A stretch of DNA of 64,000 bases from Tanypteryx hageni (lineage: Eukaryota; Arthropoda; Insecta; Odonata; Petaluridae), in NCBI GenBank assembly GCA_028673005.1, contig CM054116.1:80674572-80738571 (forward strand), read 5' to 3'. Below, piece after piece: positions 54,571 to 64,000 of this stretch. The position numbers and the translations under genes were made by a program. Positions within the stretch are counted from its first letter, which is position 1. Every line of letters begins with the position of its first letter. The notes under the pieces were generated by a model. It made no database searches. It saw only the letters and a program-made list of their open reading frames with translations, and was not told the origin of the DNA.

Positions 54571-54839
54571 ACCTCTAAAGCTGGTTGAGATTTAAATACC
54601 AGCAGTAGTAAATTTGGCAAAAATTGCTGCGGGGTATTTCTCAAACAAAATTTTATATCTAGATTAAATACACATCAAATTCCACATAAATTTGGTTAAT
54701 TATAGAGTTATGATTAGTTAATATAAAAAGAGAGTTACTTACTGCATAGTTGCTGTTTTGTTCAACATACATATTCTTCTGATTTCTAATAATGTAGTTT
54801 CATGTGGTAAGTTTCAAAAACAATCTTCTAAACATAAAC

Positions 54840-55144
54840 CTACATCAAACTACAGGTACAAATACACAGTACTTTTTTCTTTCCTTTAGCAGAGCACACT
54901 TGACATCTCTTTTGGGTCTATATTTCTTCCTCGTTGCCGGTATATTTTCGATGAAATGCCTCTCAACTAAAGGGTGTGGTAATGGATGTGTGGATGGCCA
55001 TCTGGTACATGGTGACGCCAAGAGACTTCTGTATTTTTCACACAATTGTTCAAATAATATAAGATGAAAATTTAGATGGTTCATCTTATTTTGACAACTA
55101 CTAAATGTTACCAATGCATAATGCACTGAAACATTTAATACCAT
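54840..55144 (-). mobile_element. piggyBac transposase C-terminal remnant
   Basis: The minus strand reads HPLVERHFIENIPATRKKYR, PKRDVKCALLKERKKYC. The RHF-x3-IPAT-KK-x-P-RxCKVC-like pattern resembles the end of PGBD4-type piggyBac transposases, where a Cys-rich domain follows. Only part of the Cys pattern is present and there are no ends, so the call is tentative. Confidence 0.45.
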
Positions 55145-56961
55145 CTAAATAATTTTATGTACCATTTGTTATTTCGTTTATATTCTACAATTAATTACCT
55201 GGGTTCAGTTTCCAGTTTTTCATGATCATATCACTCACTAATATTTTCATTCAAACTCAAGGTACTCTCGAGATAAGTGACCATAAGCTTTCAAATAAGT
55301 GGTTACTAGTGATGGGCATTGCCATTCTTTTTGTGGATTTGTTCCTTTTGTTCCATTGGCACACGTATGAACTTGATTAGATGTAGGATTTCCTGTGATG
55401 GATGTTGGAAAATTATTTATTGGTATGATTTTTCAACTCCATTTTGTTTATAATAATTCTATAAATAACAAATTCATTAATGGCAATACTAAACAACATG
55501 GGCAGACAATGGGGAGGAATCTTGGGGTCAGAACCCCCCAAAATATTCGAACAAACTTTTAAAAATCAACTAAGTAATCTATATTGGTTCTTTATTTTTG
55601 GTATTTAGCATTTATTTTTGGGTAATTGCTATGCAACTAATTTAAACTAGATAGTGTTTAGTTTCATTCTGAAAATTTTCCCGAAACCCCCTAAAAATAT
55701 CGAACCATTCCCGAAAAAATATTCACTATACACCCATGTCAAACAATGGCTAACGACTACTGAGGCACAGACAAAGATATTTAAGATGGCTACCTGATGC
55801 TTTCTAAACAATGCTGGTGTGAGATAGACATGAAACAATTTATTCACACAGCATTAATTTTACATCACTAATTTAGCATGAGTTCATATTATGATGTAGA
55901 AAGAGAATTTGATTCACTTTACCAAGACCCAGCCTGTTTCTTCTTTCTGTCACATTTTGAAAAAATTCATTCACATGGAACTGATGTTGCTGGCACATTT
56001 AATCATGTCTTCATCAGCTTGAACAAGCTAGGAAAAATATACTGACATTTGTTCCACCAATCCAGTGGATTTAACTTCCTTGGAGCTAATTGTTCCCAGA
56101 GAACTTTGTCAACTTTGACTACTGTCTAAGCTGTTGGACTGGTTCCTTTCTTTAAAGTTGATACCTAAAAATAGAAAGGAAGATGTTATAATAATACCAC
56201 AATAATCATTTTAGAAACAACAACACTTCATATTTAAGTTGTTAAAGATCTGTGATTACTTTTTGGTCAAAGACTTTACATATGGCATCATTTGGCTCCT
56301 GGGACTCAGCACACACTACTGAGTTTCACAGCAGGTCATCTCAGTAGACAGTATGGTCACCTGCTTAATTATCCTCTGCTGTACTTTTTGAAATGAGGTA
56401 TTATTTGGAAAGCCGTAGCATTTGAAACCTGGATTCAAAATTGTGGCCTAAGAAAAAATTACATTTTCATCCATTTGCCCAAATCGTTTTTTACTTCATC
56501 TTCCATCACAAGACATCTTACATAGTTGAGAGGATGTATCTTTTGAATGCTCTGCCTTCTCAGATATAATGTGATTCAGAAGGACCTCTTTTATCAAAAT
56601 AACTTTTGAAATGGTCACACTTTTTTCACTGCTGTTCTTCTATAATTGCTACAAATGGCATTAAAAATTTGCAAGAACTTTCCATTATCTCAAAATCACT
56701 CTGATTCAATCCTGAATGGTGGCCAGTGACAGCAAGAACTGATGAGAGGGGCTCCTTAATCCTAACAATTCGAATGAACATTTCAAATGTGTGATTACAT
56801 CCTGCTTTAATATTAGTCCTTGTTATCCCATTTGAGATTGTAGATATTTAAGATGCACACTAGCTTGCAGGCTGCGCTTAAAAAATTCCACTACTGATTT
56901 GGTTTTCATTTGCACATCATTTATTTCTATCAGTCCTTTTTGAACAATCAAATTTAAACAA

Positions 56962-59136
56962 GAGTGAAACCTTGGTTATACGTTATTCAGTTATATGATA
57001 TATCCAGTTATACATTACAGTTTGGTTGACCGGATTGACATCAATAAGAATATATGGAAGTAGATATTCAGATATACATTATTCGGTTATATATTATATT
57101 CAGTTATACATTGCGAAATTCAGGGCCTGATGGCTATTTCATGCTCACTTATACGTTACACTGATTTTCTGTGTGACTACTCCTCACACATAATTTTGCC
57201 TACTTAGTTGGCAACACTGCATACGTTGATCAGGTGATCGCCATCTGCTCATCCTCAGTCCACAGGCAGCGCGTGGTGTCTGTTTACATTTTCGAGTGCT
57301 TGAGAACATGGCTAGCAAACGCAAACGAAGTGCGCTCATTCTTGATGATAAACTGAAAATTATTGAAGAAGTAGAATCCAATCCTCAGGAAACAAAAGGT
57401 AGCAGCGCAGAAAGACCCAAGATCCCCCTGCCAACATTAACAACTATAGTCTCCAAGAAAGAGGACATCAGGGTAACTTCATCCACGGCCAGCAGTAGTG
57501 CACCCAAGCGCCTTCGCTGCCAAGAGGGGAAGTTTGCCGACGTCGAAGTCGCCCTACTAAAGAGGTTCCATCAAAAGAGAAGTGCTAATGTTCTGATAAG
57601 CGGCCCCATTGTACAGGAAAAGGCTCTGTGCTTCGCTGAGAAACTGAACGTTGCCTCTGAGTTTAAGGCCTCAAGCGGCTGGCTGCAGAAATTCAATCTT
57701 CGGCACGGGATGACAGGGAGGACTCTGTGGTGAGTTGGGCGCTGTGAATGGCACAACTGTTGGGCACTGGATGGGGAATGTTCTCCTGCTATTGCTGAAA
57801 GATTTCTCTCTGCGAGACGTCTACAATTTGGATGAAACTGGCCTATTTTTCAACTTGCTTCCGAACAAAATGCTTGCAGAAAAAGGTGATCCCTGCCATG
57901 GCAGAAAAATGAGTAAACAACGCGTTACAGTGCTTCTAGGGACGAATGCGACAGGATGTGATAAACTACATCCGCTCATCATTGGCAAGTCACAGACTCC
58001 GCGCTGCTTTAAGAGTGTTAAGTCCCTGCCTACTGATTATGCCTCCAACAAGAGGGCATGTGTGACGAGTGAACTGTTTGTCAAACAACTTTCGCTGCTT
58101 GATGCGAGAATGGGGCAAGATAAGCGGAAGATTTTAATTTTGCTCGATAACTGCACTGCTCATCCCCTGGACCTCACCTTGCACAATATTTACCTCGAGT
58201 TCCTTCCAGCCAATTGTGTAAGCCGACTACAGCCCCTTGACGTCGGTATCATTGCAGCTACGAAAGTTTGCTACCAGAAGATGTTGGTCCAGGACACCAT
58301 AGCTACGCTAGAGGAGCATACCAAAGCGGCGGGCATAAATCTTTTACGGGTGAGCTCACTCCCATAAGGTTTACCGTACGTATTTTGCTGGTTGTCTTAA
58401 AGCGTTGCCTTTTCTCTCTGCGATTTTCAGGCAATGAACTTCATTGCGCTGGCCTGGAAGGCTGTTGAACAAAGGACCATCCAAAACTGTTAGAGGAAGG
58501 CCGAAATTGCAGAAGAAGCCGCCGAATACTCCGATGAGAGTGATGAGGATTTTTTCGGAGAGGAGCCTGCTGGTTGGGATAAAGTCTCACACGGCATGAG
58601 CTACAAAGAATTTGTCAACTTTGACAGGGATCTCATAATGACTGCTTACGTCACCAATGAGGAAATCGTGGTGCAGGTGAAGGCCCAACATGGTGACTCC
58701 AGCGACGAGTCAGGCAGAGAGGACAAGCCATCTGTCCCCTCATTCGGAGAGGCTATCGCTGCCTTCATTACCATTCAGTGCTTCATGGTATTGCAGGACA
58801 TTTCAGAGGCCGGTTCAACCATGATCAATGATTTTGAACATCTACTCTATTACTTAGAGGCCCAAAAAACTTCCCAAAAAAGTATCAGAGATTTCTTCCC
58901 GCAAAAGCCATGAATGCAATGATAGGGCTACAGTGTGCCTCTGCTGTTCTTACCGTTTATAACTTGTGTTATTGTTATTAATTAAAATAATATTGTAATG
59001 CTTAATCAAATCATTAAAGTGCTTTTCTTACAATCCTGTACAGTATGGGGTGCCTATTCAGTTACAAGTTATATTCAGTTATACGTTACGAATGGCGTTC
59101 ACCACAGATAACGTACATATAACCAAGATTTTCCTG
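56962..59136 (+). mobile_element. Tigger (pogo) element inserted in hAT-D
   Basis: The left end AGTGAAACCTTGGTTATACG and the complement of the right end, CAGGAAAATCTTGGTTATAT, share the ..CTTGGTTATA core; TA follows the right end at 59137. Subterminal CAGTTATACATTA-like motifs repeat about five times on the left and twice on the right. The transposase pseudogene (57308-58913) lies inside. The hAT-D reading frame resumes on the other side. Confidence 0.82.
57308..58913 (+). pseudogene. Tigger transposase with apparent 81-bp intron
   Basis: It starts MASKRKRSALILDDKLKIIE (CENP-B/pogo N-terminal HTH), followed by the CENPB-type domain: KFADVEVALLKRFHQKRSAN, EKALCFAEKLN, FKASSGWLQKFNLRHGM. A frameshift near 57715-57730 leads to the DDE core: RDVYNLDETGLFFNLLP (first Asp), MSKQRVTVLLGTNATG, ILILLDNCTAH (second Asp), FLPANCVSRLQPLDVGII. 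At 58350 a GTGAGC donor and at 58430 a TTTTCAG acceptor bound 81 bp with an in-frame stop. Joining across them gives INLLR then AMNFIALAWKAVEQRTI. A TAG at about 58494 interrupts NC-RKAE (usually Trp). The acidic tail EYSDESDEDFFGEEPAGWDK and MSYKEFVNFD end at 58913. Confidence 0.85.
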
Positions 59137-59977
59137 TATGTGATAAACAAAGTACATGCCTCCAACCACCCAGATGGACAGCTGCAGTAATGTTTGCAGC
59201 ATTATCGCTAACTACTACAGAAACTTTGACTTTTGCACCACATTCCTCAAGTCTTAATTATTTCTGTGAGTAGATTCTCTGCAGTGTGCTTTTCTTCAAG
59301 GTAGTGGCATCCTAAAAGAAATGACTTAGTCTGGTCCTCTATATCGATAAAATGTGCCCTTGTAGCTTGATATGAATCATTAGTTGGTAACATCCATCCA
59401 TCTGTGGTGATGACAATGCTTTCGGTTTGCCTCACAGATTCTTTCACTGCATCATAAACTTTTTTGTATAGCTGGGGGATTAAATTTTGGGATAGTGTTT
59501 TCCTTGAGGGTAACTTGTAATTTGGATTAAGCAATCCTACAAACTTTCTAAATTCTTTATGTTCCACCAGACTCAAGGGATGATATTCTGTCACAATCAT
59601 CACTGTCAATTGCTCGTCCCATTGTTTAACCATCTGCAAAGAAAATGGTTTACTTACATAGCTTACAAGTGCTGGCTGTGTTGATTTCTTTGCTACATGA
59701 AAAGTTTTCCTTGAATCCCTCTTGCTGCTTCCTCTTGAGTGTGAGATAGTTCACTTTCATCACTTGTTTCTTCAGTTGCAGTGGAGGGCAGTAGCAGCTC
59801 TTGCTGGTGGGATAAGATACTTTTGCTAGGTAGGTAGGGTGCTTTCTCTTAAAATGTGTTTAAATTTGAGGTAGAACTACCTTTGATGGAAAATATTTCT
59901 GAGCAGAAATTGCATTTAGCAGAGTGTTCACCAACGTTAGTAAACATCTTCCAAATTCCACTTCTTTTGCGCTCCAT

Positions 59978-61324
59978 TTTTTGGTATGAAACAGAAAAAT
60001 TACTGTTTCCATCAAGATCAACGCAATCCTTTTTGTCACTGATGTTCCTCCTATATTTCTCTCTCTCGTTTCAAATGGTAAATACCTTTGGTGGAAGAAT
60101 TTAAAAATTTTTAGAATTAAAATTAATTCTTAATAAATTATTATATTATTAAAATTAAGAAATTAAAGAATTTTGATGGAAGAATGGTAAAAATCTTTGA
60201 TGATATATTTTTCCTCCAAAACAACAAAGTATTATAAAGTTATTAGGAATAAAGTTACTAACCTGCTATGTAATAGATTTTGAAGTATCTCACTGTTTTT
60301 CAGGAGAAACTAGCCTTTGCACAATCACTGTTTCTTTATCGAGACTGAAACTGCAACTGGAGAGGAGTGGGATTCCCTTCCAAAAATTCTAAAATGCATC
60401 ATCTTGAGGAGGAGAAGAGCGGCATGAGGCCTTCTAAGTGAATAAAAGTAATGGTAGCTGCTTCCTGACCCATGTTTCAGTTGCAAAGGAAACAATGTAT
60501 GTACCAAAAGCTTAAACCAGATGCAACTATTTTAGATGAAGGAAAGGTTAGCATGGCCACAAGGCATCTTGACTGAAGATGATCATGTCTCAGTACTGGT
60601 AATCCCTGCCGTTACTGGGTTTTATTACAGTATGCCTGTTTCTGATACTGCCAGCCTTCAGCTCATTGGTGGGCCACTACAGGCCAGAAAGCGGCATGCA
60701 TGAGACTGGGGGGCATTCAGCAACTTTGGTTTCTTCTTAACAGATTTGGAATTTTAGAAAAATTGCAAAAATTTTAAACACCTGCCTAAATAAGAGAATT
60801 ATTTTACTTTTGTGTAGCTGATAAAATATTCTTCCTTTTTGTATGAAAATGATATTTGAACAATTAGAAATAAACCACGCAAAAGTGTGGTTGTTTCTCA
60901 TCTATTAATATCCCATGCACCCATAATATCCCTTTATTCACAATCATTTTGTAGTACAGAAGTCAAATCTTGCAATCCCAATAAACAATAAAAAACATTT
61001 TGTCGCACTGCAAAAAGAACAGAGACACATCATTCCATTACAAAATATACTTCTGTGCATGTCTGATTTCGTTCCTCCAACTCTGGAATGAAATTCTCTG
61101 AGTCTGAGGAAATCCGAGTGGAGTCCAAGGAACTATTGAGTCTGGAATGAAATTGAAATCCTCCGAGTCCGTCATTGGTAGTCTGAGGAACCATTGAGCC
61201 TGGAAGGTCCTAAACAAAATCCTCCGAGTCTGAGGAATGAGATTTTTCAAGGCCGTGGATTCGTACTGGCTGGTTCCAGCACTGGATTTGTTCTGTTGGA
61301 ATGAATCCTGCTGGAATGACACAA
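59978..61324. other. Non-coding stretch with short degenerate repeats
   Basis: No gene recognised. At about 61085-61240 a TCCGAGTCTGAGGAA-like motif recurs 4-5 times with CTGGAATGAAATT between copies, a degenerate local repeat. Confidence 0.4.
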
Positions 61325-61853
61325 CACTATAGTATGTTTCTCGTCTTATGAAGCTTGACCTTCACATAGCAAGTAGCCTATGAGAACCTTTTCCCTCTCC
61401 CCTTCTTCCCTTTTCCCTCTCCCCTTCTTCCCTTTTCCCTCTCCCCTTCTTCCCTTTTCCCTCTCCCCCGTCACCCGCGGCTTTCGAAATGCTTGGAAAA
61501 ACCTAACAGCATTGCCAGATATCCGCTCTTGAAATGATCTGCTTGCGAATGAAAGGCGACGCGTCGCAGAAAAACTTACGGTCATTGTTTATTACTACCG
61601 GCCATTTTCCATCGCGTTAAAATGATAACAAGGTGCAAAGTGAAAGCGATAAAGAGATCGCAACGGAAGCCTGAGGGCAGTAGAGCTGGCAACATAGTCG
61701 ACTAAGAGCGATGTGAACAGCACGATGGCGAGAGAGAGACTGAGCTTCTCCCCTCTCCGTTGCCCGTTACTCGAGCGTTGATTGGATGCAGAAATAGTCA
61801 CTCACAGAGGATTTGAAGGTCAAGCTTCATAAGACGAGAAACATACTATAGTG
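61325..61853. mobile_element. MITE with 40-bp perfect TIRs
   Basis: The left TIR 61325-61364 starts CACTATAGTATGTTTCTCGT and ends GACCTTCA. The right TIR 61814-61853 is its exact 40-bp complement, ending ACATACTATAGTG. The interior is unusually GC-rich with a 22-bp minisatellite (61389-61468). Flanks TGACACAA and GTTACACA do not form a TSD in this phase, so the true ends may extend a little further. The superfamily is unassigned. ORF 61346-61585 comes from the minisatellite. Confidence 0.85.
61389..61468. repeat. 22-bp minisatellite, 3.6 units
   Basis: The TTTTCCCTCTCCCCTTCTTC-CC unit starts at 61389, 61411, 61433 and 61455 without mismatch in the first three. It is a pyrimidine-only strand inside the MITE. 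Confidence 0.95.
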
Positions 61854-62189
61854 GTTACACACCTCTGTAGGTTTATTCATTCACTCTCACTTTCAGGTAT
61901 TGAAAAGTCATGTGCTGGCAACATGAAAATACAAAACTTATATGTTTCTTGACACCACAGCAACAAGCTTTCATATGAACCATCATATACCTCGGTAGGT
62001 TCTTCCATTTACTCTCAATTTTAGCTATCGGAAAGTCATGTGCTGTCTACAGGAAATACCAATATTGTTTCAATGTTCCACAGTTTATCCATTCAGTGTA
62101 TCATTATAAGTCTAAATACAAAATCTGGTTGGATATGAAGCTAAAATGGCGGAGTTCAACGAGCATTACATATGTAAGGACAGGTTGAA
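61854..62189. other. Non-coding
   Basis: Nothing recognised. A loose direct repeat occurs: CTCGGTAGGTT/CTGTAGGTTTATTCATT...ACTCTCA...GAAAGTCATGTGCTG at about 61863 and 61991. Confidence 0.35.
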
Positions 62190-63150
62190 ATTTCATCCCC
62201 AAAACCCAACTATGCTCTTCCTTTTGATCATATTAGACAGCATGCCAAGTTTGGTGGATCTAGGATCAGGCTTGTGGATCTGTATATCTGAACAAACTAA
62301 TAGACAAACACTTTGAATTATGTCAGAGATAAGGTAGGGCTGAAGCTTTTCGTCTTTCAAATCCACTTCCCCCATTGCTGTATTATATTCTAAAATACAG
62401 AGAGGTTTAAATTTTCTATCTTTTCCCAAAAATGTTTGCAATGGAAAGTTGTAATGAATGATACAGATTATTTATCCTTCCATTTCATAACCATAATTCC
62501 ATTGCTTGTCTTTGCAATATGCTCTCCCTTCCTCAGCTTGGCAGCTTTGACTTCATTTAGAATATTATTTCAATTTAAATGCAAAGTTTCAGATACATTT
62601 GTGCCTCGATTCATCAAAACATTTAGCCAAATCAGGTGAACTATAATAATTATCCATTCATAAATTATAACCTTTTGTGAATGTTTAATTAATTTAATCA
62701 CTATTGCAGATGTTTTGAGTCCATCTGGGGTTTCTAAATTAGAAATTATCAATTCTGAGACAGAGTAAACAATAAACTTCCAAAAGTAACCATTGTCGGA
62801 TTTGTCAAGTTTTTATGCCAAATTCTGTTGCTTTAAAAGGAATATATTGCAAGAATGACAGACATCCATTCCAAAGTGTAAGAGGTTCATCAACAGCAAC
62901 ATTATCCTTTAGCAAAAAGATAATTTGAAATTTATTCTTCATATAATCAATAATAGGTTGAATTTTGAGGTTTTTTGTTTCCGGAATAATTAAATATTTC
63001 TTAATTATCAACAAAATAAAAAAATTTGAGATGCTTTCAAATCTACCTTGAGACATTGTTTTGGGACAAATTCTAGTTTCCGAAAGTGTATTTCTTGAAA
63101 AGTAAGAACGGATTGTAGGATTTTGTGCAATGCTGAAAAATGCACTCATC
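62190..63150 (-). mobile_element. piggyBac transposase remnant
   Basis: Minus-strand pieces in piggyBac order: IRSYFSRNTLSETRICPKTM, SQGRFESISNFFILL, IQPIIDYMKNKFQIIF, DNVAVDEPLTLW (the D-E core where the family has AIDE), LSFLQYIPFKATEFGIKT (63149-62805). Then, in shifted frames, LWKFIVYS and KLIKHSQKVIIYEWIII, MNRGTNVSETLHLN, KAAKLRKGEHIAKTSNGIMV, MKWKDK, and finally LEYNTAMGEVDLKDEKLQPY (62441-62193; the family's N-MGGVD motif). The active-site region is degraded and no TTAA ends were found. Confidence 0.75.
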
Positions 63151-63159
63151 TGCTAATCT

Positions 63160-64000
63160 GTGATGAGTGAAAATTTTTAGTTGATGAGTAAAATATTCAA
63201 TAGAGCAGTTTCAGTTTAATCAGCAATTATTTATACATTATACCTATTGTTGAATTGAAATATTTGGAAAAATTGCCAAGCTACTTAATTCAGTGAATGT
63301 TGCGGTTGCTAGGAAGTAGCTAACTACAGTCACTTCTACAAACACATCCAGGAGATATCCCTACACTGTGCATACCTTTAAACCTGATAAGTCCATAGAC
63401 TAGTGGTACTTTAGTGCAAAAACTGCAAGACATGTTCAAGGTCATAAATGCCATGTTTCTGGAAGATATGAATAGTAAGTTTCATTGAACTATTGCCTGC
63501 TCATAGTCTTATGTCACTGATAATATGCATGTTTTTTATATTAATTGTCATGTAGACTGATGTAAATAAAAATATATTTTGTGTAATATACTTGATTGAA
63601 TATTGATAGTTATATCTGGCAAAAATGAAAATAAAGTTATAGGTCAACGAAAGTCTAAATAATTAACATTTCATTTTGGGCACTGAGGGTTATTTTTCGC
63701 TCACTAGCCTTGGGGACTCTTGGATGCTGGCAATTTTCAGCTGATAAGTGAGATATTTGTCTGACTGATGAGCCAGCATGAAATTTTTAAAGCACTGACA
63801 ATACCCATCAATGTTACGAATACCAAATACATAACTTTCAGCTATATCTACAGTTTTCATTTGATAAATTGAGATCTGAAGGATAATTCTACATTTTTCC
63901 TTTCTCCATATATGTAGTATAGGGGAAAGTATTGTATTAATGAAAAAAATCGACTTCGAGATTTCAACGGATATACACGTTTTGAGGTCCCCTGAACATG
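63160..64000. other. Non-coding to window end
   Basis: AT-rich. The only notable part is the hAT-D-like end motif near 63789-63811. Confidence 0.4.

Larger units (their letters stand above)
55870..59977 (-). pseudogene. hAT-D transposase (ZBED-like), split by a Tigger element
   Basis: From 59977 on the minus strand: a BED finger (SGIWKMFTNVGEHSAKCNFC, then STSNLNT), VSKPFSLQMVKQWDEQLTVM, HPLSLVEHKEFRKFVGLLNP, KLPSRKTLSQNLIPQLYKKV, SIVITTDGWMLPTNDSYQAT (first Asp), LLGCHYLEEKHTAENL, and VVSDNAANITAAVHLGGWRH, VLCLSH (second Asp) ending at 59139. After the Tigger insertion it resumes at about 56957 with CLNLIVQKGLIEINDVQMKT, KSVVEFFKRSLQA, LKQDV, and near 55900 a RNRLGLGKVNQILFL-type C-terminal block. 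Many stops and shifts follow the insertion. The continuity across 56962-59136 is strong evidence for the insertion. Confidence 0.75.
55308..63811 (-). mobile_element. Possible boundaries of hAT-D, with nested elements
   Basis: TAGTGATGGGCATTGCCATT at 55308 and the complement of the sequence at 63789-63811 (TTGATGGGTATTGTCAGTGC) resemble each other as TIRs. They enclose a minus-strand hAT transposase pseudogene (59977 to about 55870), a Tigger element, a 529-bp MITE and a piggyBac remnant. No 8-bp TSD was found, so the outer limits are uncertain. The same end-like sequence also occurs at 29417. Confidence 0.35.

Noticed and set aside
61346..61585. ORF with GEREKGRRGEGK repeats
   Set aside because: Encoded by the complement of the 22-bp minisatellite in the MITE.
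1..64000. CRISPR array, rRNA, integron or prophage
   Set aside because: The repeats present are transposon ends, microsatellites and minisatellites; spacers, Cas genes, rRNA motifs and bacterial gene density are absent.

Overview
The window is AT-rich, intron-rich arthropod nuclear DNA, most likely from an insect with a large, repeat-laden genome. Two things point there. One is a multi-exon bHLH-PAS gene with strong similarity to insect dysfusion (dys). The other is the repeat fauna: hAT, Tigger/pogo, piggyBac and PIF/Harbinger DNA transposons, and CR1/Jockey-type and RTE-type LINEs. There is no sign of prokaryotic or organellar organisation. All family names rest on recognition by eye of motifs, splice sites, terminal inverted repeats (TIRs) and target-site duplications (TSDs); no search was run.

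0.5-6.5 kb: fragments of LINEs (one cut by the window edge) and a TIR-bounded repeat. 6.7-17.4 kb: the only clear host gene, the 3' seven exons of dys on the + strand (PAS-A, PAS-B and a very long low-complexity C-terminal exon). The bHLH exons must lie before base 1. One dys intron holds a foldback element that itself contains a LINE insertion. 17.4-29.4 kb: mostly non-coding, with small DNA transposons (piggyBac remnant, hAT MITE in hAT MITE, TTAA piggyBac MITE, pogo remnants).

29.4-36.8 kb: a Harbinger-type pair, with a transposase C-terminal fragment (+) facing an intact three-exon Myb/SANT-like gene (-). The second intron of that gene is split by a 3.96-kb hAT with a perfect TSD. A deletion derivative of another hAT lies just upstream of its start codon. 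38.4-49.0 kb: a single 10.7-kb hAT ('hAT-B', perfect 8-bp TSD) that has been a target for further insertions. These include a 167-bp hAT MITE inside its transposase, a 2.8-kb hAT ('hAT-C') whose 693-codon reading frame is broken only by three in-frame stops, an RTE LINE 3' end, and an unusual 2.9-kb array of ~0.9-kb units in direct and inverted order. Two perfect long hairpins of one family also lie within it.

49-64 kb: a pogo-like MITE, a degenerate Jockey/CR1 LINE on the - strand, piggyBac remnants, and a hAT transposase pseudogene on the - strand split by a Tigger element with an apparent 81-bp intron. A 529-bp MITE with 40-bp perfect TIRs is also here. I see no RNA gene and no CRISPR. Interest lies in the dys C-terminus, the Myb/SANT-Harbinger locus, the hairpin family, the direct/inverted array and the nesting history that the TSDs date.
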